Positions 46,499 through 55,074 of a DNA stretch of 64,000 nucleotides are shown here, piece after piece. The notes beneath the pieces are model-generated. The model searched no databases. It was not told where the DNA came from and was given only the letters and a program-made list of their open reading frames with translations. This stretch comes from Paenibacillus sp. CF384. GTDB lineage: Bacteria; Bacillota; Bacilli; Paenibacillales; Paenibacillaceae. The position numbers and the translations under genes are program-made. Each line of letters starts with the position of its first letter. Position 1 is the first letter of the stretch. The DNA lies in assembly GCF_900106745.1 (NCBI RefSeq), contig NZ_FNNV01000006.1, positions 234,755 to 298,754 of the forward strand, written 5' to 3'.

Positions 46499-48034
46499 AT
46501 GACGAAACCAAACATTTTGTTAATTACAAGCGATCAACAGCATTGGGACACGCTGGGTTATTTCAATAACGAATTGCGAACGCCTAATTTGGATCGGCTC
46601 ATACGTTCAGGCACAACGTTTACCAGAGCCTACTGCCCGAATCCGACTTGTACGCCAACCCGGGCATCCATTATTACGGGGCAATACCCTAGCCAGCACG
46701 GCGCATGGACGCTTGGAACGAAGCTATTGGAAGACCGTCACTGTGTAGGAGAGGACTTCAGCGCTGCCGGTTATCGCACGGCCCTTGTTGGCAAAGCTCA
46801 TTTTCAGCCGCTCGCATCAACGGACCAATATCCTTCGGTGGAAGCTTACCCGATCTTGCAAGATTTGGATAAATGGAAGAGCTTCCATGGTCCCTTCTAT
46901 GGCTTCGAGCATGTTGAACTCACGCGCAACCATACAAACGAAGCACATGTCGGTCAGCACTACGCCTTATGGCTGGAAGAGAAGGGCTGTACCAATTGGC
47001 GGGACTACTTCCTTGCCCCTACCGGGAACATGGACCCTGCCATCCCGTACAAATGGCCAATTCCGGAAGAATACCATTACAACACGTGGATCGCAGAACG
47101 CACGAATGCGCTTATGGAGCAGTACAAGGATGAAAATAAGCCATTCTTCCTCTGGTCCAGCTTCTTCGATCCGCATCCGGAATATTTGGCGCCGGAGCCA
47201 TGGGATACGATGTACGACCCGGACACGCTCACGATTCCTTCACTCGTGCCGGGCGAGCATGACAAGAACCCTCCTCATTTCGGCCTAACCCAAGAACATG
47301 CTCCCGACTTCTCGCCTTGGAATGAAACCGGTAAAGGCATTCACGGCTACCACTCGCATCATTCTTACGCATACGGAGAAAACAAGATGCTTACCGATTA
47401 CCACAAGAAGAAGCTTGTTGCCGTCTATTATGGCATGATCAGCCTCATGGACAAATATATCGGTACCATTCTAGATAAACTGGACGAGCTGGGTATCGCA
47501 GACAACACGATTGTCGTGTTTACGACCGATCATGGTCATTTCTTCGGGCAGCATGGCTTGCAGGCCAAAGGCGGCTTTCATTACGAGGATTTGATTCGCC
47601 TCCCGTTTATTGTGAGTTATCCGGGACATGTTCCCGCAGGAGCAACATCGGATGCCATCCAATCGCTCGTTGACCTCGCGCCGACATTCCTGTCGCTAAG
47701 CGGTATTCCGATTCCCTCTGCGATGACAGGCGTAGATCAAAGCCTCGTATGGAAAGGCTCGGCCTCTTCCGCCAGAGATCACGCGATTTGCGAATTCCGT
47801 CATGAGCCCACGACGATTCATCAGAAAACATACGTGGATAAGCGTTACAAGATCACCGTTTACTACAATCAAACCTATGGTGAAATCTTCGATCTGCAGG
47901 AAGATCCGAAGGAACTGATTAACTTGTGGGACGATCCGGAACACGCTGCGTTGAAATCCAACCTGATGCTCAGATACATTTGGGCGGAGCTTGGTAAAGA
48001 AGTGATGCCGATGCCTCGTATATCGGGAGCATAA
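46499..48034 (+). CDS. Sulfatase (formylglycine type)
   Basis: The product has 511 residues. The N-terminus NILLITSDQQHWDTLGY carries metal-binding Asp residues, and CTPTRASIITG holds Cys51, which an external enzyme converts to formylglycine. TTDHGHFFGQHG (Asp344, His345) supplies further metal ligands. There is no signal peptide, so it is cytoplasmic unless exported otherwise. It resembles arylsulfatase/choline-sulfatase-like enzymes that release sulfate from organic esters; the substrate is unknown. GGAGG precedes the ATG. The formylglycine-generating enzyme is not in this window. Confidence 0.92.
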   Translation: MTKPNILLITSDQQHWDTLGYFNNELRTPNLDRLIRSGTTFTRAYCPNPTCTPTRASIITGQYPSQHGAWTLGTKLLEDRHCVGEDFSAAGYRTALVGKAHFQPLASTDQYPSVEAYPILQDLDKWKSFHGPFYGFEHVELTRNHTNEAHVGQHYALWLEEKGCTNWRDYFLAPTGNMDPAIPYKWPIPEEYHYNTWIAERTNALMEQYKDENKPFFLWSSFFDPHPEYLAPEPWDTMYDPDTLTIPSLVPGEHDKNPPHFGLTQEHAPDFSPWNETGKGIHGYHSHHSYAYGENKMLTDYHKKKLVAVYYGMISLMDKYIGTILDKLDELGIADNTIVVFTTDHGHFFGQHGLQAKGGFHYEDLIRLPFIVSYPGHVPAGATSDAIQSLVDLAPTFLSLSGIPIPSAMTGVDQSLVWKGSASSARDHAICEFRHEPTTIHQKTYVDKRYKITVYYNQTYGEIFDLQEDPKELINLWDDPEHAALKSNLMLRYIWAELGKEVMPMPRISGA

Positions 48035-48047
48035 GCCATTACAGCAG

Positions 48048-48084
48048 AAAGGCGGCAAAGGATCATGAATCCCTTGCCGCCTTT
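48048..48084. terminator. Bidirectional terminator between sulfatase and sigK paralogue
   Basis: AAAGGCGGCAAAGG pairs with CCCTTGCCGCCTTT around a 9-base loop. It lies between two converging genes, 14 bases after the sulfatase and 10 bases after the sigK paralogue. Confidence 0.85.
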
Positions 48085-48093
48085 AACTTAATC

Positions 48094-48795
48094 TCAACGC
48101 TTCGCTTTATAAAATTCATGATACAGCTTCATCAAAGCCCGCTTCTCGATACGCGATACGTACGATCTGGATATCCCCAGATCCTTAGCAATTTCCCTTT
48201 GCGTTCTTTCCTCCCCGCCGGTTTCCAAGCCGAACCGCGCGACAACGACTTCCCGTTCCCGAGCGTCCAGAATATCGAGATTTCGATAGATCTTTGATTT
48301 CTCGATGCTTAGCTGCACCTTCTCGAGCACCTCGTCTTGCTCCGTGCCCAGAATATCGATTAACGAGATTTCGTTGCCTTCTTTATCCGTGCCGATCGGA
48401 TCATTCAGCGAGATATCTTTGCTTGATTTCTTCTTGGAGCGGAAATGCATGAGAATCTCATTCTCGATGCACCTTGCGGCGAATGTAGCCAGCTTCGTTC
48501 CTTTATCCGGCGAGTAGGATTCAATCGCTTTAATCAGCCCGATCGTGCCGATGGAGATCAGATCCTCGGTATCTTCCTTCGAGTTATCGAACTTCTTCAC
48601 GACATGAGCGACTAATCGCAAATTGTGCTCAATCAGAAGGTTGCGGGATTTTTGGTCGCCGTTTGCCATCAGCTGAATATGCCTTGCTTCTTCATCCTCC
48701 TGCAACGGCTGCGGAAAAGCATTATTTTTCACATAGGAAACAAGCAGCGATAATTGTTTAATGAACAACGCAATAGCAGCAAACAATCCAGGCAT
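48094..48795 (-). CDS. sigK: Complete sigma-K paralogue carried inside the sigK element
   Basis: The product has 233 residues, the same length as the rejoined host protein. It has the hydrophobic pro-sequence ([20 protein letters not shown]), region 2 ([19 protein letters not shown]) and region 4 ([20 protein letters not shown]). In the first 66 residues it differs from the host 5' segment at roughly 10-11 positions. ATG 48795 has GGGAGG at 7 bases. Only about 50 bases separate it from the attachment core, with no promoter seen, so before excision it should be read from the host sigK promoter through the broken 5' segment. Confidence 0.95.
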   Translation of the reverse strand: MPGLFAAIALFIKQLSLLVSYVKNNAFPQPLQEDEEARHIQLMANGDQKSRNLLIEHNLRLVAHVVKKFDNSKEDTEDLISIGTIGLIKAIESYSPDKGTKLATFAARCIENEILMHFRSKKKSSKDISLNDPIGTDKEGNEISLIDILGTEQDEVLEKVQLSIEKSKIYRNLDILDAREREVVVARFGLETGGEERTQREIAKDLGISRSYVSRIEKRALMKLYHEFYKAKR

Positions 48796-48824
48796 TCGTA
48801 TCCCTCCCGTTTAGTAGTGACGTT

Positions 48825-48847
48825 GGGTTGTGTTCACAATGTGTTGA
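48825..48847. other. Attachment site at the sigK 5' side of the element
   Basis: GGGTTGTGTTCACAAT (48825-48840), then GTG, then the core TTGA (48844-48847). The 16-base repeat is inverted relative to 43580-43595 with 14 identities. After excision, the sigK joint would read CATATCG-TCAA-GAAGTTC. Confidence 0.85.
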
Positions 48848-49043
48848 CGATATGGGCAACCAAACGAAGGTTATGCTCAATGAGCAGATTGCGCGAAACT
48901 TGATTTCCCTCCGCCATGAGTTGAAGGTGCTTGAGCTCATCTTCTTCATGCAGCGGCTGAGGAAAAGCGTTGTTCTTGACGTAAGAAACAAGGAGCGACA
49001 GCTGTTTGATAAACAATGCGATCGCCGCAAACATTCCGGGCAT
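48834..49043 (-). CDS. sigK: Sigma-K gene, 5' segment (split gene)
   Basis: The open frame gives 66 sigma-K residues ([10 protein letters not shown] to RLVAHIV) and then three element-encoded residues before TGA. It includes the membrane-associated pro-sequence removed by SpoIVFB in Bacillus, and the first part of region 2. ATG 49043 follows GGAGGTGG; an in-frame ATG at 49064 overlaps that ribosome-binding site and is unlikely. Equivalent to spoIVCB. It becomes a full gene only after element excision. Confidence 0.92.
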   Translation of the reverse strand: MPGMFAAIALFIKQLSLLVSYVKNNAFPQPLHEEDELKHLQLMAEGNQVSRNLLIEHNLRLVAHIVNTL

Positions 49044-49133
49044 CGAAAAGCCACCTCCATACAATTTCGCCTCTAACAGGAGGACAACGACAAGAGCAGT
49101 TCTCCCATAACGGGGCAGTGAAGACTGTTCTAC

Positions 49134-49141
49134 AGTGTATG
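49134..49141 (-). promoter_or_regulatory. SigE/SigK-type -10 box of sigK
   Basis: CATACACT on the minus strand matches the sigma-E -10 consensus CATACAnT at every position, about 91 bases before the sigK start. An AC at 17 bases upstream fits the loose sigma-K -35. B. subtilis sigK is transcribed by the same factors. Confidence 0.6.
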
Positions 49142-49178
49142 TAGGCGTCGGCCTATACGTGCCTGTACGGCCATAACA

Positions 49179-49213
49179 AAAAGAGCCTTGTCATCGCACA
49201 TGACAAGACTCTT
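49179..49213 (-). terminator. Terminator of the dehydratase/dehydrogenase operon
   Basis: AAGAGCCTTGTCAT (49181-49194) pairs with ATGACAAGACTCTT (49200-49213), followed on the minus strand by TTTTTGTTAT. Confidence 0.85.
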
Positions 49214-49219
49214 CTTAAC

Positions 49220-50326
49220 TTACACGTTATCCGCGATCTCTTGAAGCGTCACCGGACGGTTCTCTTTCATGGACAAATACGCCCCGAACACCATCTGCAT
49301 CGTCTTCAAATTATCCGCCACGCTGTTCTCTGCTTCGCGCTCTTCTTCCACGGCACGCATCAGCTCGCCCATCGTTCCCATGAATGCATGCGGAAACCAT
49401 TTGCCATGCAGCTTCGGCGTGAACCAGTAATCCTCATGAATCGCTTTCGTAAAGAAGCTGAGTGTGTCTTCGCGGCCAACCGGATAGTTGTAAAGCGATC
49501 CGTTCGTCCCTTTAATGATGCCCTCCGTGCCTTCGAAGCGATACGTCGCATACCAATCGTCTTCATCAGCAATATGGTTGTGATTATCATGAATGATACC
49601 GCGCCCTTCGCCCGCAAACTTGATGTGCAGCAGCGTACGCGTCTCTCCGATCGTACGTTGTCCCGGGAAACGAGCCCCATCGGCATACACATACTCCGGC
49701 GTACCGAACAGGAACCGAATGGCATCCATGTAATGAATGCTGTGGTACATGAATTCGAGCGTCGGCATCTCACGCAGCCAGCCCCAGTTGGCAAAGTCCT
49801 GCTTCACGTTCACTTGAATCGAAGCCTGCAGCAGCTCCCCGAGCCAGCCGCGCTGAATGATCGTATGGCTCGCGCGAATGCTTGGCGACCACCGCATCTG
49901 CTGGTTGACAGCTCCTTTGACCCCGTAACGCTCGCATGCTCGCTGCATGCGCACAGCCTCAGGGTAGGATTCCGCCAATGGTTTCTGGCAGAGGATATGT
50001 TTGCCCGCCGCTGCTGCCCGTTCCGCAATCTCCGGCTGAATCTTCGCGGGGATCGCAAGATCCGCTATGCGCACTTCCGGGTCGGCCAACAGCTCATCGA
50101 GCTCCTTATAGACTTTGGGAATGCCGAATTTAGCCGCAAGCTTCTCTGCCCGCTCCGTATTCACGTCATAGATACCGACAACGCGCAAACCGCCCATTTG
50201 ATAGGCCGGCAGATGGCAGGCATCTACGATCTCGCCTGCACCGATGATGCCGATGCCCATTTCCTTATTGGCAGGCAAGGCCGGGCGATATTCTAAATCC
50301 AGCCAATTCTCTTTGATCGCGCTCAC
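49220..50326 (-). CDS. Gfo/Idh/MocA-family oxidoreductase
   Basis: The product has 368 residues. MGIGIIGAGEIVDACHLPAY starts the Rossmann fold after a 22-residue N-terminal extension, and HILCQKPLAESYPEA carries the conserved Lys-Pro. GTG 50326 has GGAGGAGG upstream. It is the last gene of an operon with a two-subunit sugar-acid dehydratase, so it may act on the related uronate or aldonate. Confidence 0.9.
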   Translation of the reverse strand: MSAIKENWLDLEYRPALPANKEMGIGIIGAGEIVDACHLPAYQMGGLRVVGIYDVNTERAEKLAAKFGIPKVYKELDELLADPEVRIADLAIPAKIQPEIAERAAAAGKHILCQKPLAESYPEAVRMQRACERYGVKGAVNQQMRWSPSIRASHTIIQRGWLGELLQASIQVNVKQDFANWGWLREMPTLEFMYHSIHYMDAIRFLFGTPEYVYADGARFPGQRTIGETRTLLHIKFAGEGRGIIHDNHNHIADEDDWYATYRFEGTEGIIKGTNGSLYNYPVGREDTLSFFTKAIHEDYWFTPKLHGKWFPHAFMGTMGELMRAVEEEREAENSVADNLKTMQMVFGAYLSMKENRPVTLQEIADNV

Positions 50327-50352
50327 GCCTTACGCACCTCCTCCGGTCGATT

Positions 50353-51516
50353 CTACAAGCTTGGTCCGATCCGGTTAATACTGAATTCCTGATGACCCAG
50401 TACTTCCGCTTTCGTCCATTTGCCTTCCGCAACCTCCACGATTTCCTGCCAAATCCGCTCGCCCGCTTGTTCTAAGCTAGCCGTTCCGTCCAGCATATCG
50501 CTGACGTTGATATCCATATTATCTTCCATTCGCTGGAACATCATCTTGTTCCCGGTAATCTTAATAACCGGAACGACCGCAGCGCCTGTCGGCGTGCCGC
50601 GACCCGTCGTGAAGCAGACGATATGAACGCCGCCGGCAGCCATACCCGATACGCATTCAATATCATTACCCGGCGAATCCATAAAATAAAGCCCGTTCTC
50701 AGGGATATACTCCGCATATTCGATGATGCCTTTAATTGGTGCCTTGCCGCATTTGCTAATACAGCCCAGCGACTTCTCCTCGATCGTGGACAATCCGCCG
50801 GCAATGTTGCCCGGGCTCGGGTTACCGCCGCGCATGTCTGCGCCCATCCGTTCAACCTCTTTATCAAAGCGGCTGACGATATAGTAAAGTCGGTCAGAGA
50901 GCTCCTCCGTTATGCAGCGCTCAGCCAGCAAATGCTCAGCTCCGATAATTTCCGTCGTCTCGCCAATAACGATAGAACCGCCTTCAGCGATTAGCGAATC
51001 GGCCGCAGCACCGAGTGCAGGATTGGATGCAAGACCGGAAGTGGCGTCAGATCCGCCGCATTTGACCGCTACTTTAAGCTTGCTAAGCGGAACCGGCACC
51101 TTCTGTTCCTTCTCCAGTTCAGCCATCATCCGTTTCGCCAATTCGGTACCATAGGAAATCGCCTTAACCGAACCGCCGACGGATTGAATGTCGAACACTT
51201 CGACAGGCTTGCCTGTTTTGCGAATTTCCTCCGCCAAGGCAATCGGGTCTACAACCTCGCAGCCTAAGCTGATGATGAGAACAGCGCCAACGTTAGGATT
51301 CTTGCCTGTACCGGCAAGTACATCGAACGTACGCTCTTTATCTGCGCCGATTTGACTGCATCCGTGCTGATGCGGAATCGCAACGCTGCCTGGTACCATT
51401 TGCATAATCCGATTGCATACCTGGTTCGAGCAAATAACGGTCGGGATGATCAGCAGATGATTGCGAATGCCGATATCTCCGTTTGGGCGTTCGTACGCCA
51501 GGAATGTCTTACTCAT
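50353..51516 (-). CDS. UxaA-family hydro-lyase, large (catalytic) subunit
   Basis: The product has 387 residues, matching the C-terminal part of altronate/galactarate dehydratases. YERPNGDIGIRNHLLIIPTV is the family start, with HQHGCSQIGAD, VKCGGSDATSGLASNPALG and CFTTGRGTPTGAAVVPVIKI as conserved blocks carrying metal-binding residues. The N-terminal SAF domain is encoded separately upstream with a 4-base overlap. Sulfolactate sulfo-lyase SuyB has the same split layout, so substrate is uncertain. Confidence 0.88.
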   Translation of the reverse strand: MSKTFLAYERPNGDIGIRNHLLIIPTVICSNQVCNRIMQMVPGSVAIPHQHGCSQIGADKERTFDVLAGTGKNPNVGAVLIISLGCEVVDPIALAEEIRKTGKPVEVFDIQSVGGSVKAISYGTELAKRMMAELEKEQKVPVPLSKLKVAVKCGGSDATSGLASNPALGAAADSLIAEGGSIVIGETTEIIGAEHLLAERCITEELSDRLYYIVSRFDKEVERMGADMRGGNPSPGNIAGGLSTIEEKSLGCISKCGKAPIKGIIEYAEYIPENGLYFMDSPGNDIECVSGMAAGGVHIVCFTTGRGTPTGAAVVPVIKITGNKMMFQRMEDNMDINVSDMLDGTASLEQAGERIWQEIVEVAEGKWTKAEVLGHQEFSINRIGPSL

Positions 51517-51839
51517 TGCGCTGCCTCCTTCGTCCCCAGGTCCCCGCGGCCGCGGATGCCTTCAATGTTGTGTACATGCACATGGCAGCCAATCATAATC
51601 GGCTTCACAGCCCGTCCGATGACTTCTCCGTATTTGCGAACGTCTTGTCCGGAAGCAATGTCCGAGATCGCCACTTTATGGCCAAAAGGTATATCCTCTG
51701 CTAGCGTGATCAGTTGCAGCCCGGCTGCATTGCGGTAATGAATCGCTTCTTCTGCTTTCATATCGCGAAGCGCTGTTGCTACATGATCGCGCTCGTCCAT
51801 GTACAAGGCGTCTGCGCCTGTTTCAATACGGTGTTCCAC
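51513..51839 (-). CDS. UxaA-family hydro-lyase, small SAF-domain subunit
   Basis: The product has 108 residues forming one SAF domain: LAEDIPFGHKVAISDI and the diagnostic IGCHVHVHNIEG near the end. It overlaps the large-subunit gene by 4 bases. GTG start with GGCGGAG upstream. It corresponds to the N-terminal domain of altronate dehydratase or to SuyA of sulfolactate sulfo-lyase. Confidence 0.88.
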   Translation of the reverse strand: MEHRIETGADALYMDERDHVATALRDMKAEEAIHYRNAAGLQLITLAEDIPFGHKVAISDIASGQDVRKYGEVIGRAVKPIMIGCHVHVHNIEGIRGRGDLGTKEAAQ

Positions 51840-51995
51840 GTAAACTCCGCCTTCCGGTGTTACAGAATGATAGACAATCTTCTTCAGCTTCGATATAGTT
51901 CAATTATAGAAACTAAGAAACAGAATATAAATAATCAATATCGCTGAAAATATACCTTTTTTTGTACTACCACTCATCCTGGAGGTGGCATTTCG

Positions 51996-52868
51996 TTGAA
52001 CCCGCTTCGCAAACATTTTGATCCCGACTCCTCGCTGCCCATTGAGCTCGCTCTGCACAGTACGAAGAATTTGCAATCCGAGCTGCCGGATCATCTGCAT
52101 GATTGGTATGAGATCATCTATGTTCACAGCGGCGCCGGCTCGTTCTTTATCAATCATACCTTCTATGAGATGCAGGCCGGAGATCTCTATCTGATCCCCG
52201 GCAATACGATACATCGTACACTCCCGCATTCGGATGAACCGCTCACGACATCAGCTATGTTCTTCAGCGGACAATATGTGCAAACGACCGCAATCGGCAA
52301 GGATACGTACTCTTTCTTGCGCAGTTTCGATTTGGCCAAGACGCTGCGCAATTACCGCCTTGAGCTGCTCCCGGCTGAACGCACTCGCATCGAATCCATC
52401 ATCGACGAAATGAACGAAGAGCTGCTGCAGCGTCAGCCGGGCTATAGTCAAGCGGTACTGCTGCTGCTGCAAACCGTACTTCTCCACACGAATCGCAAAA
52501 TGAACCCCGGTGAGCCTAAGCAGCAGCATGGCGGATCAAGACCGTTATGGCTGCAGTCCGCGCTGAACTACATCGACGCACATCTGGTAGAGAGCTTAAG
52601 CTTGTCCGCGCTCGCGGCTCGAGCCGCCGTCAGTCCGTCCTACTTCTCCAGAATGTTCAAGCAGATGACCGGGCTAAACGTAACGGAATATGTCATCGCC
52701 AAACGAATCATGCATGCCAAGGAGCTGCTCGGTGACACCGATTATACAGTCGCCGAAATCGCAACCCTGTGCGGCTTCGAGAGCCTCCCTCATTTCTACC
52801 GCATGTTCAAGAAAGTGGCGGGCAGCACCCCCGCACATTATAAACGCGTAGATGAGCGAAACCTATAA
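51996..52868 (+). CDS. AraC-family regulator with cupin domain
   Basis: The product has 290 residues. The cupin (LPDHLHDWYEIIYVHSGAGS) and C-terminal DNA-binding motifs (LSLSALAARAAVSPSYFSRM and VAEIATLCGFESLPHFYRMF) are clear. The start is TTG, with TGGAGGTGG upstream. It diverges from the dehydratase operon and probably activates it. Confidence 0.9.
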   Translation: MNPLRKHFDPDSSLPIELALHSTKNLQSELPDHLHDWYEIIYVHSGAGSFFINHTFYEMQAGDLYLIPGNTIHRTLPHSDEPLTTSAMFFSGQYVQTTAIGKDTYSFLRSFDLAKTLRNYRLELLPAERTRIESIIDEMNEELLQRQPGYSQAVLLLLQTVLLHTNRKMNPGEPKQQHGGSRPLWLQSALNYIDAHLVESLSLSALAARAAVSPSYFSRMFKQMTGLNVTEYVIAKRIMHAKELLGDTDYTVAEIATLCGFESLPHFYRMFKKVAGSTPAHYKRVDERNL

Positions 52869-52882
52869 TTGCGCGCACAAAA

Positions 52883-52925
52883 AAGCTGCAGTCACATGAG
52901 CGTCAAACTCATGCAACTGCAGCTT
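52883..52925. terminator. Bidirectional terminator
   Basis: AAGCTGCAGT...CATGAG pairs with CTCATG...ACTGCAGCTT, with T-rich runs on both sides. It lies between the AraC gene and the convergent dehydrogenase. Confidence 0.85.
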
Positions 52926-52932
52926 CTTCTTC

Positions 52933-53919
52933 TTATTTAAGATCAGCTGGGTATACCAACCCTTGCTGACGACGTGCCTCATCTAAGATGCTCATAACAG
53001 CTAAGGAATTCGCATGCGAATTGAGCTTGGATTCCCGTTCCCCGCTCTGAATCAAACCGATAAAGGCTTCCACCTCATAGCTCATCGTGTGGCGTTCAAC
53101 CGGTTTAGACACATCTTCCACCCGTCCGTCCCGGTAATGGATGCGTATGTGGATCGGCAAATTAATGCTGTCGATCGTCATTGTCGCTTCCTCACCTTGG
53201 ATTTCCGCCAGCAGCGAAGAGTTGCTGATTTTGGAATACATAATGGATGCTTCCATGTCCGGGTACTTCGCAATTAAGCTTCCTTGTCCATCTACGCCTG
53301 ATTCCAGCAGGTAACCGCTCGCCCGAATCTCATCCGGCTGACCGAACAGAACCACAAGCGGATAGATGCAATATACACCCAGGTCCATCAATGCCCCGTT
53401 GGAGAATTCAGGTTTGAACGCATTCAATACTTGTCCGGCTTTGTAGGCATCGTAGCGCGAAGAATACTGACAATAGCTTGCAAAATACCGCCGCACCTTA
53501 CCAAGCTTCGGCAGATGCTCCATGATCGACGCGAAACCGGGCAGTTGTGTGCTCTTCATCGCTTCCATGAAAACAACGTCATACTGTTTTGCCGCATCAA
53601 CGATCTGCTGCAGCTCGCGCGTATTCGATGCTGCCGGTTTCTCGCACAATACATGTTTCCCTTTGCTCATAAACAAGATAGCCAGCTCGGCATGAAGCGA
53701 TGTTGGCGAGGCGATGTAGACCGCATCCAGCTCGCTGCTCGCTGCCATCTCCGCAGCATCCGTGAATGTGAACGGGATGTTATGCTTGGCTGCGTACGCC
53801 TGCGCCCGCTCTTCGGTTCTGGAATAGACTGCGGTTAGGCTGAACCCTTCCACTTCGCTTGCTGCTTCGATCATAGAATCCGTAATCCAATTCGTTCCGA
53901 TAACGCCAAATCTAATCAT
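52933..53919 (-). CDS. Gfo/Idh/MocA-family oxidoreductase
   Basis: The product has 328 residues. IRFGVIGTNWITDSMIEA begins the Rossmann fold and HVLCEKPAASN carries the Lys-Pro motif. DLGVYCIYPLVVLFGQPDEI belongs to the C-terminal domain. It has its own position between a shared terminator and yhaM, with no partner genes. Confidence 0.9.
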   Translation of the reverse strand: MIRFGVIGTNWITDSMIEAASEVEGFSLTAVYSRTEERAQAYAAKHNIPFTFTDAAEMAASSELDAVYIASPTSLHAELAILFMSKGKHVLCEKPAASNTRELQQIVDAAKQYDVVFMEAMKSTQLPGFASIMEHLPKLGKVRRYFASYCQYSSRYDAYKAGQVLNAFKPEFSNGALMDLGVYCIYPLVVLFGQPDEIRASGYLLESGVDGQGSLIAKYPDMEASIMYSKISNSSLLAEIQGEEATMTIDSINLPIHIRIHYRDGRVEDVSKPVERHTMSYEVEAFIGLIQSGERESKLNSHANSLAVMSILDEARRQQGLVYPADLK

Positions 53920-53997
53920 AACAATCCTCCGACAATGGTGATATTCGTTCTATTGTAACAAGAAGAATCGGCTGCCGCCATCCTTCCCAAGTAGCTT

Positions 53998-54954
53998 TTA
54001 GAATGTAAGCCGGTAGAAGGCTTTATTCTCCAAGCCGCGAATTTGCGGCGTCCATGATTCATGGCTGCCCGTAGTATCGAAAGCATCCTCGAGCATTTGC
54101 AGCTTCGCATCGATGGAATCGATATGATGCAGTGCCAGCGCTTCTGCCAGCTGCGGCTGTACGGGACTTCCCCATTCACCAAGATTATGATGCGAGAGCA
54201 CAAGATGCTGCAGAGCCATGATCCGCTCGGAATCCGGATCGATGCCAAGACGCATTGCAGCTTCAGCTACCCACAACGATGCTTGCGAGATATGCCCGAT
54301 CAGCTTGCCCGAATTGCTATAGTCGGACACGATGCCAAGCTCAGAAACCATCTCCACCGGCTTCGCGATGTCATGCAGAATAATGCCGGCCTTCAGCAGG
54401 TCCGCATTCAGGAACGGCCGCTGCTTGCAGATAAACTCTCCCAGCTCCAGCATCCGTGTGATATGATACGCGAGGCCTGCATAGTACGCATGATGATGCG
54501 ATTTAGCCGCAGGCGCATGAAGCAGCTTATCCCCGACTTTGTTCAAGCAATAATCCACAACAGCGCGAATCTCGGTGTCCGTGATGCTGTCTTTGGCCTT
54601 ATGTATGCCTGCAAGCAGCACCTCCGACTGAACCGGCGCCGATCTTACGAAGTCCGTTAACTGAACTCCATCCGCTTCGGTCGTCCTGCGTATGCGAACG
54701 ATCTTCACCTGCAGCTTCTCCCGGTAGAGCTGAGCCATGCCTTGCACCTTTACAAGGGTAAGCGGTACTAGGCTTTCTTTATCCGACGGTGTCGCATCCC
54801 ACAGCTTCCCGGCTACATGACCGCTGGCATCCGAAAGCACAATATTCATGAAATCCTTAGGAGGCGTCGTATTGGTTTGTTTCACTTCGCTCTCTTTAAT
54901 GAGATAGAAACCGACAAATTCTTCGCCATCTCGTAAATCTTTGACAATCGTCAT
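53998..54954 (-). CDS. yhaM: 3'-5' exoribonuclease YhaM
   Basis: The product has 318 residues. An N-terminal OB-fold (residues about 15-95: FYLIKESEVKQTN, FMNIVLSDASGHVAGKLWD) is followed by an HD domain (HHHAYYAGLAYHITRML; IILHDIAKPVE with His194 and Asp195). This is the Firmicute YhaM layout for RNA 3'-end decay. ATG 54954 has GGAGGG at 8 bases; an ATG 9 codons upstream is less likely. Confidence 0.93.
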   Translation of the reverse strand: MTIVKDLRDGEEFVGFYLIKESEVKQTNTTPPKDFMNIVLSDASGHVAGKLWDATPSDKESLVPLTLVKVQGMAQLYREKLQVKIVRIRRTTEADGVQLTDFVRSAPVQSEVLLAGIHKAKDSITDTEIRAVVDYCLNKVGDKLLHAPAAKSHHHAYYAGLAYHITRMLELGEFICKQRPFLNADLLKAGIILHDIAKPVEMVSELGIVSDYSNSGKLIGHISQASLWVAEAAMRLGIDPDSERIMALQHLVLSHHNLGEWGSPVQPQLAEALALHHIDSIDAKLQMLEDAFDTTGSHESWTPQIRGLENKAFYRLTF

Positions 54955-55074
54955 GCACATTTCCCTCCACCTATTCGACAACCTGACACCTTTAGAACTT
55001 CGGGAAGGTCATGGCAAAATCCTTTAATAAGCGTATTTTTTCCGATGAAATCGATCCTTGTGCCGCAAAGCCGA

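Larger units (their letters stand above)
43579..48847. mobile_element. sigK-intervening (skin-like) element, 5269 bp
   Basis: The unit between two TCAA cores (43575-43578 and 48844-48847) interrupts sigK. Deleting it leaves one core and rejoins the reading frame exactly. Contents on the sigK strand are a candidate directionality gene, a serine recombinase, an AraC regulator and a full-length sigK; a sulfatase lies on the opposite strand. It is far smaller than the roughly 48-kb skin of B. subtilis and shows no phage structural genes. Confidence 0.9.

Noticed and set aside
48834..49043. sigK 5' segment as a dead pseudogene left by duplication
   Set aside because: Both segments are free of frameshifts and rejoin exactly at a core flanked by recombinase-type inverted arms next to a recombinase gene; decay would not preserve this. 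It cannot be excluded without excision data.
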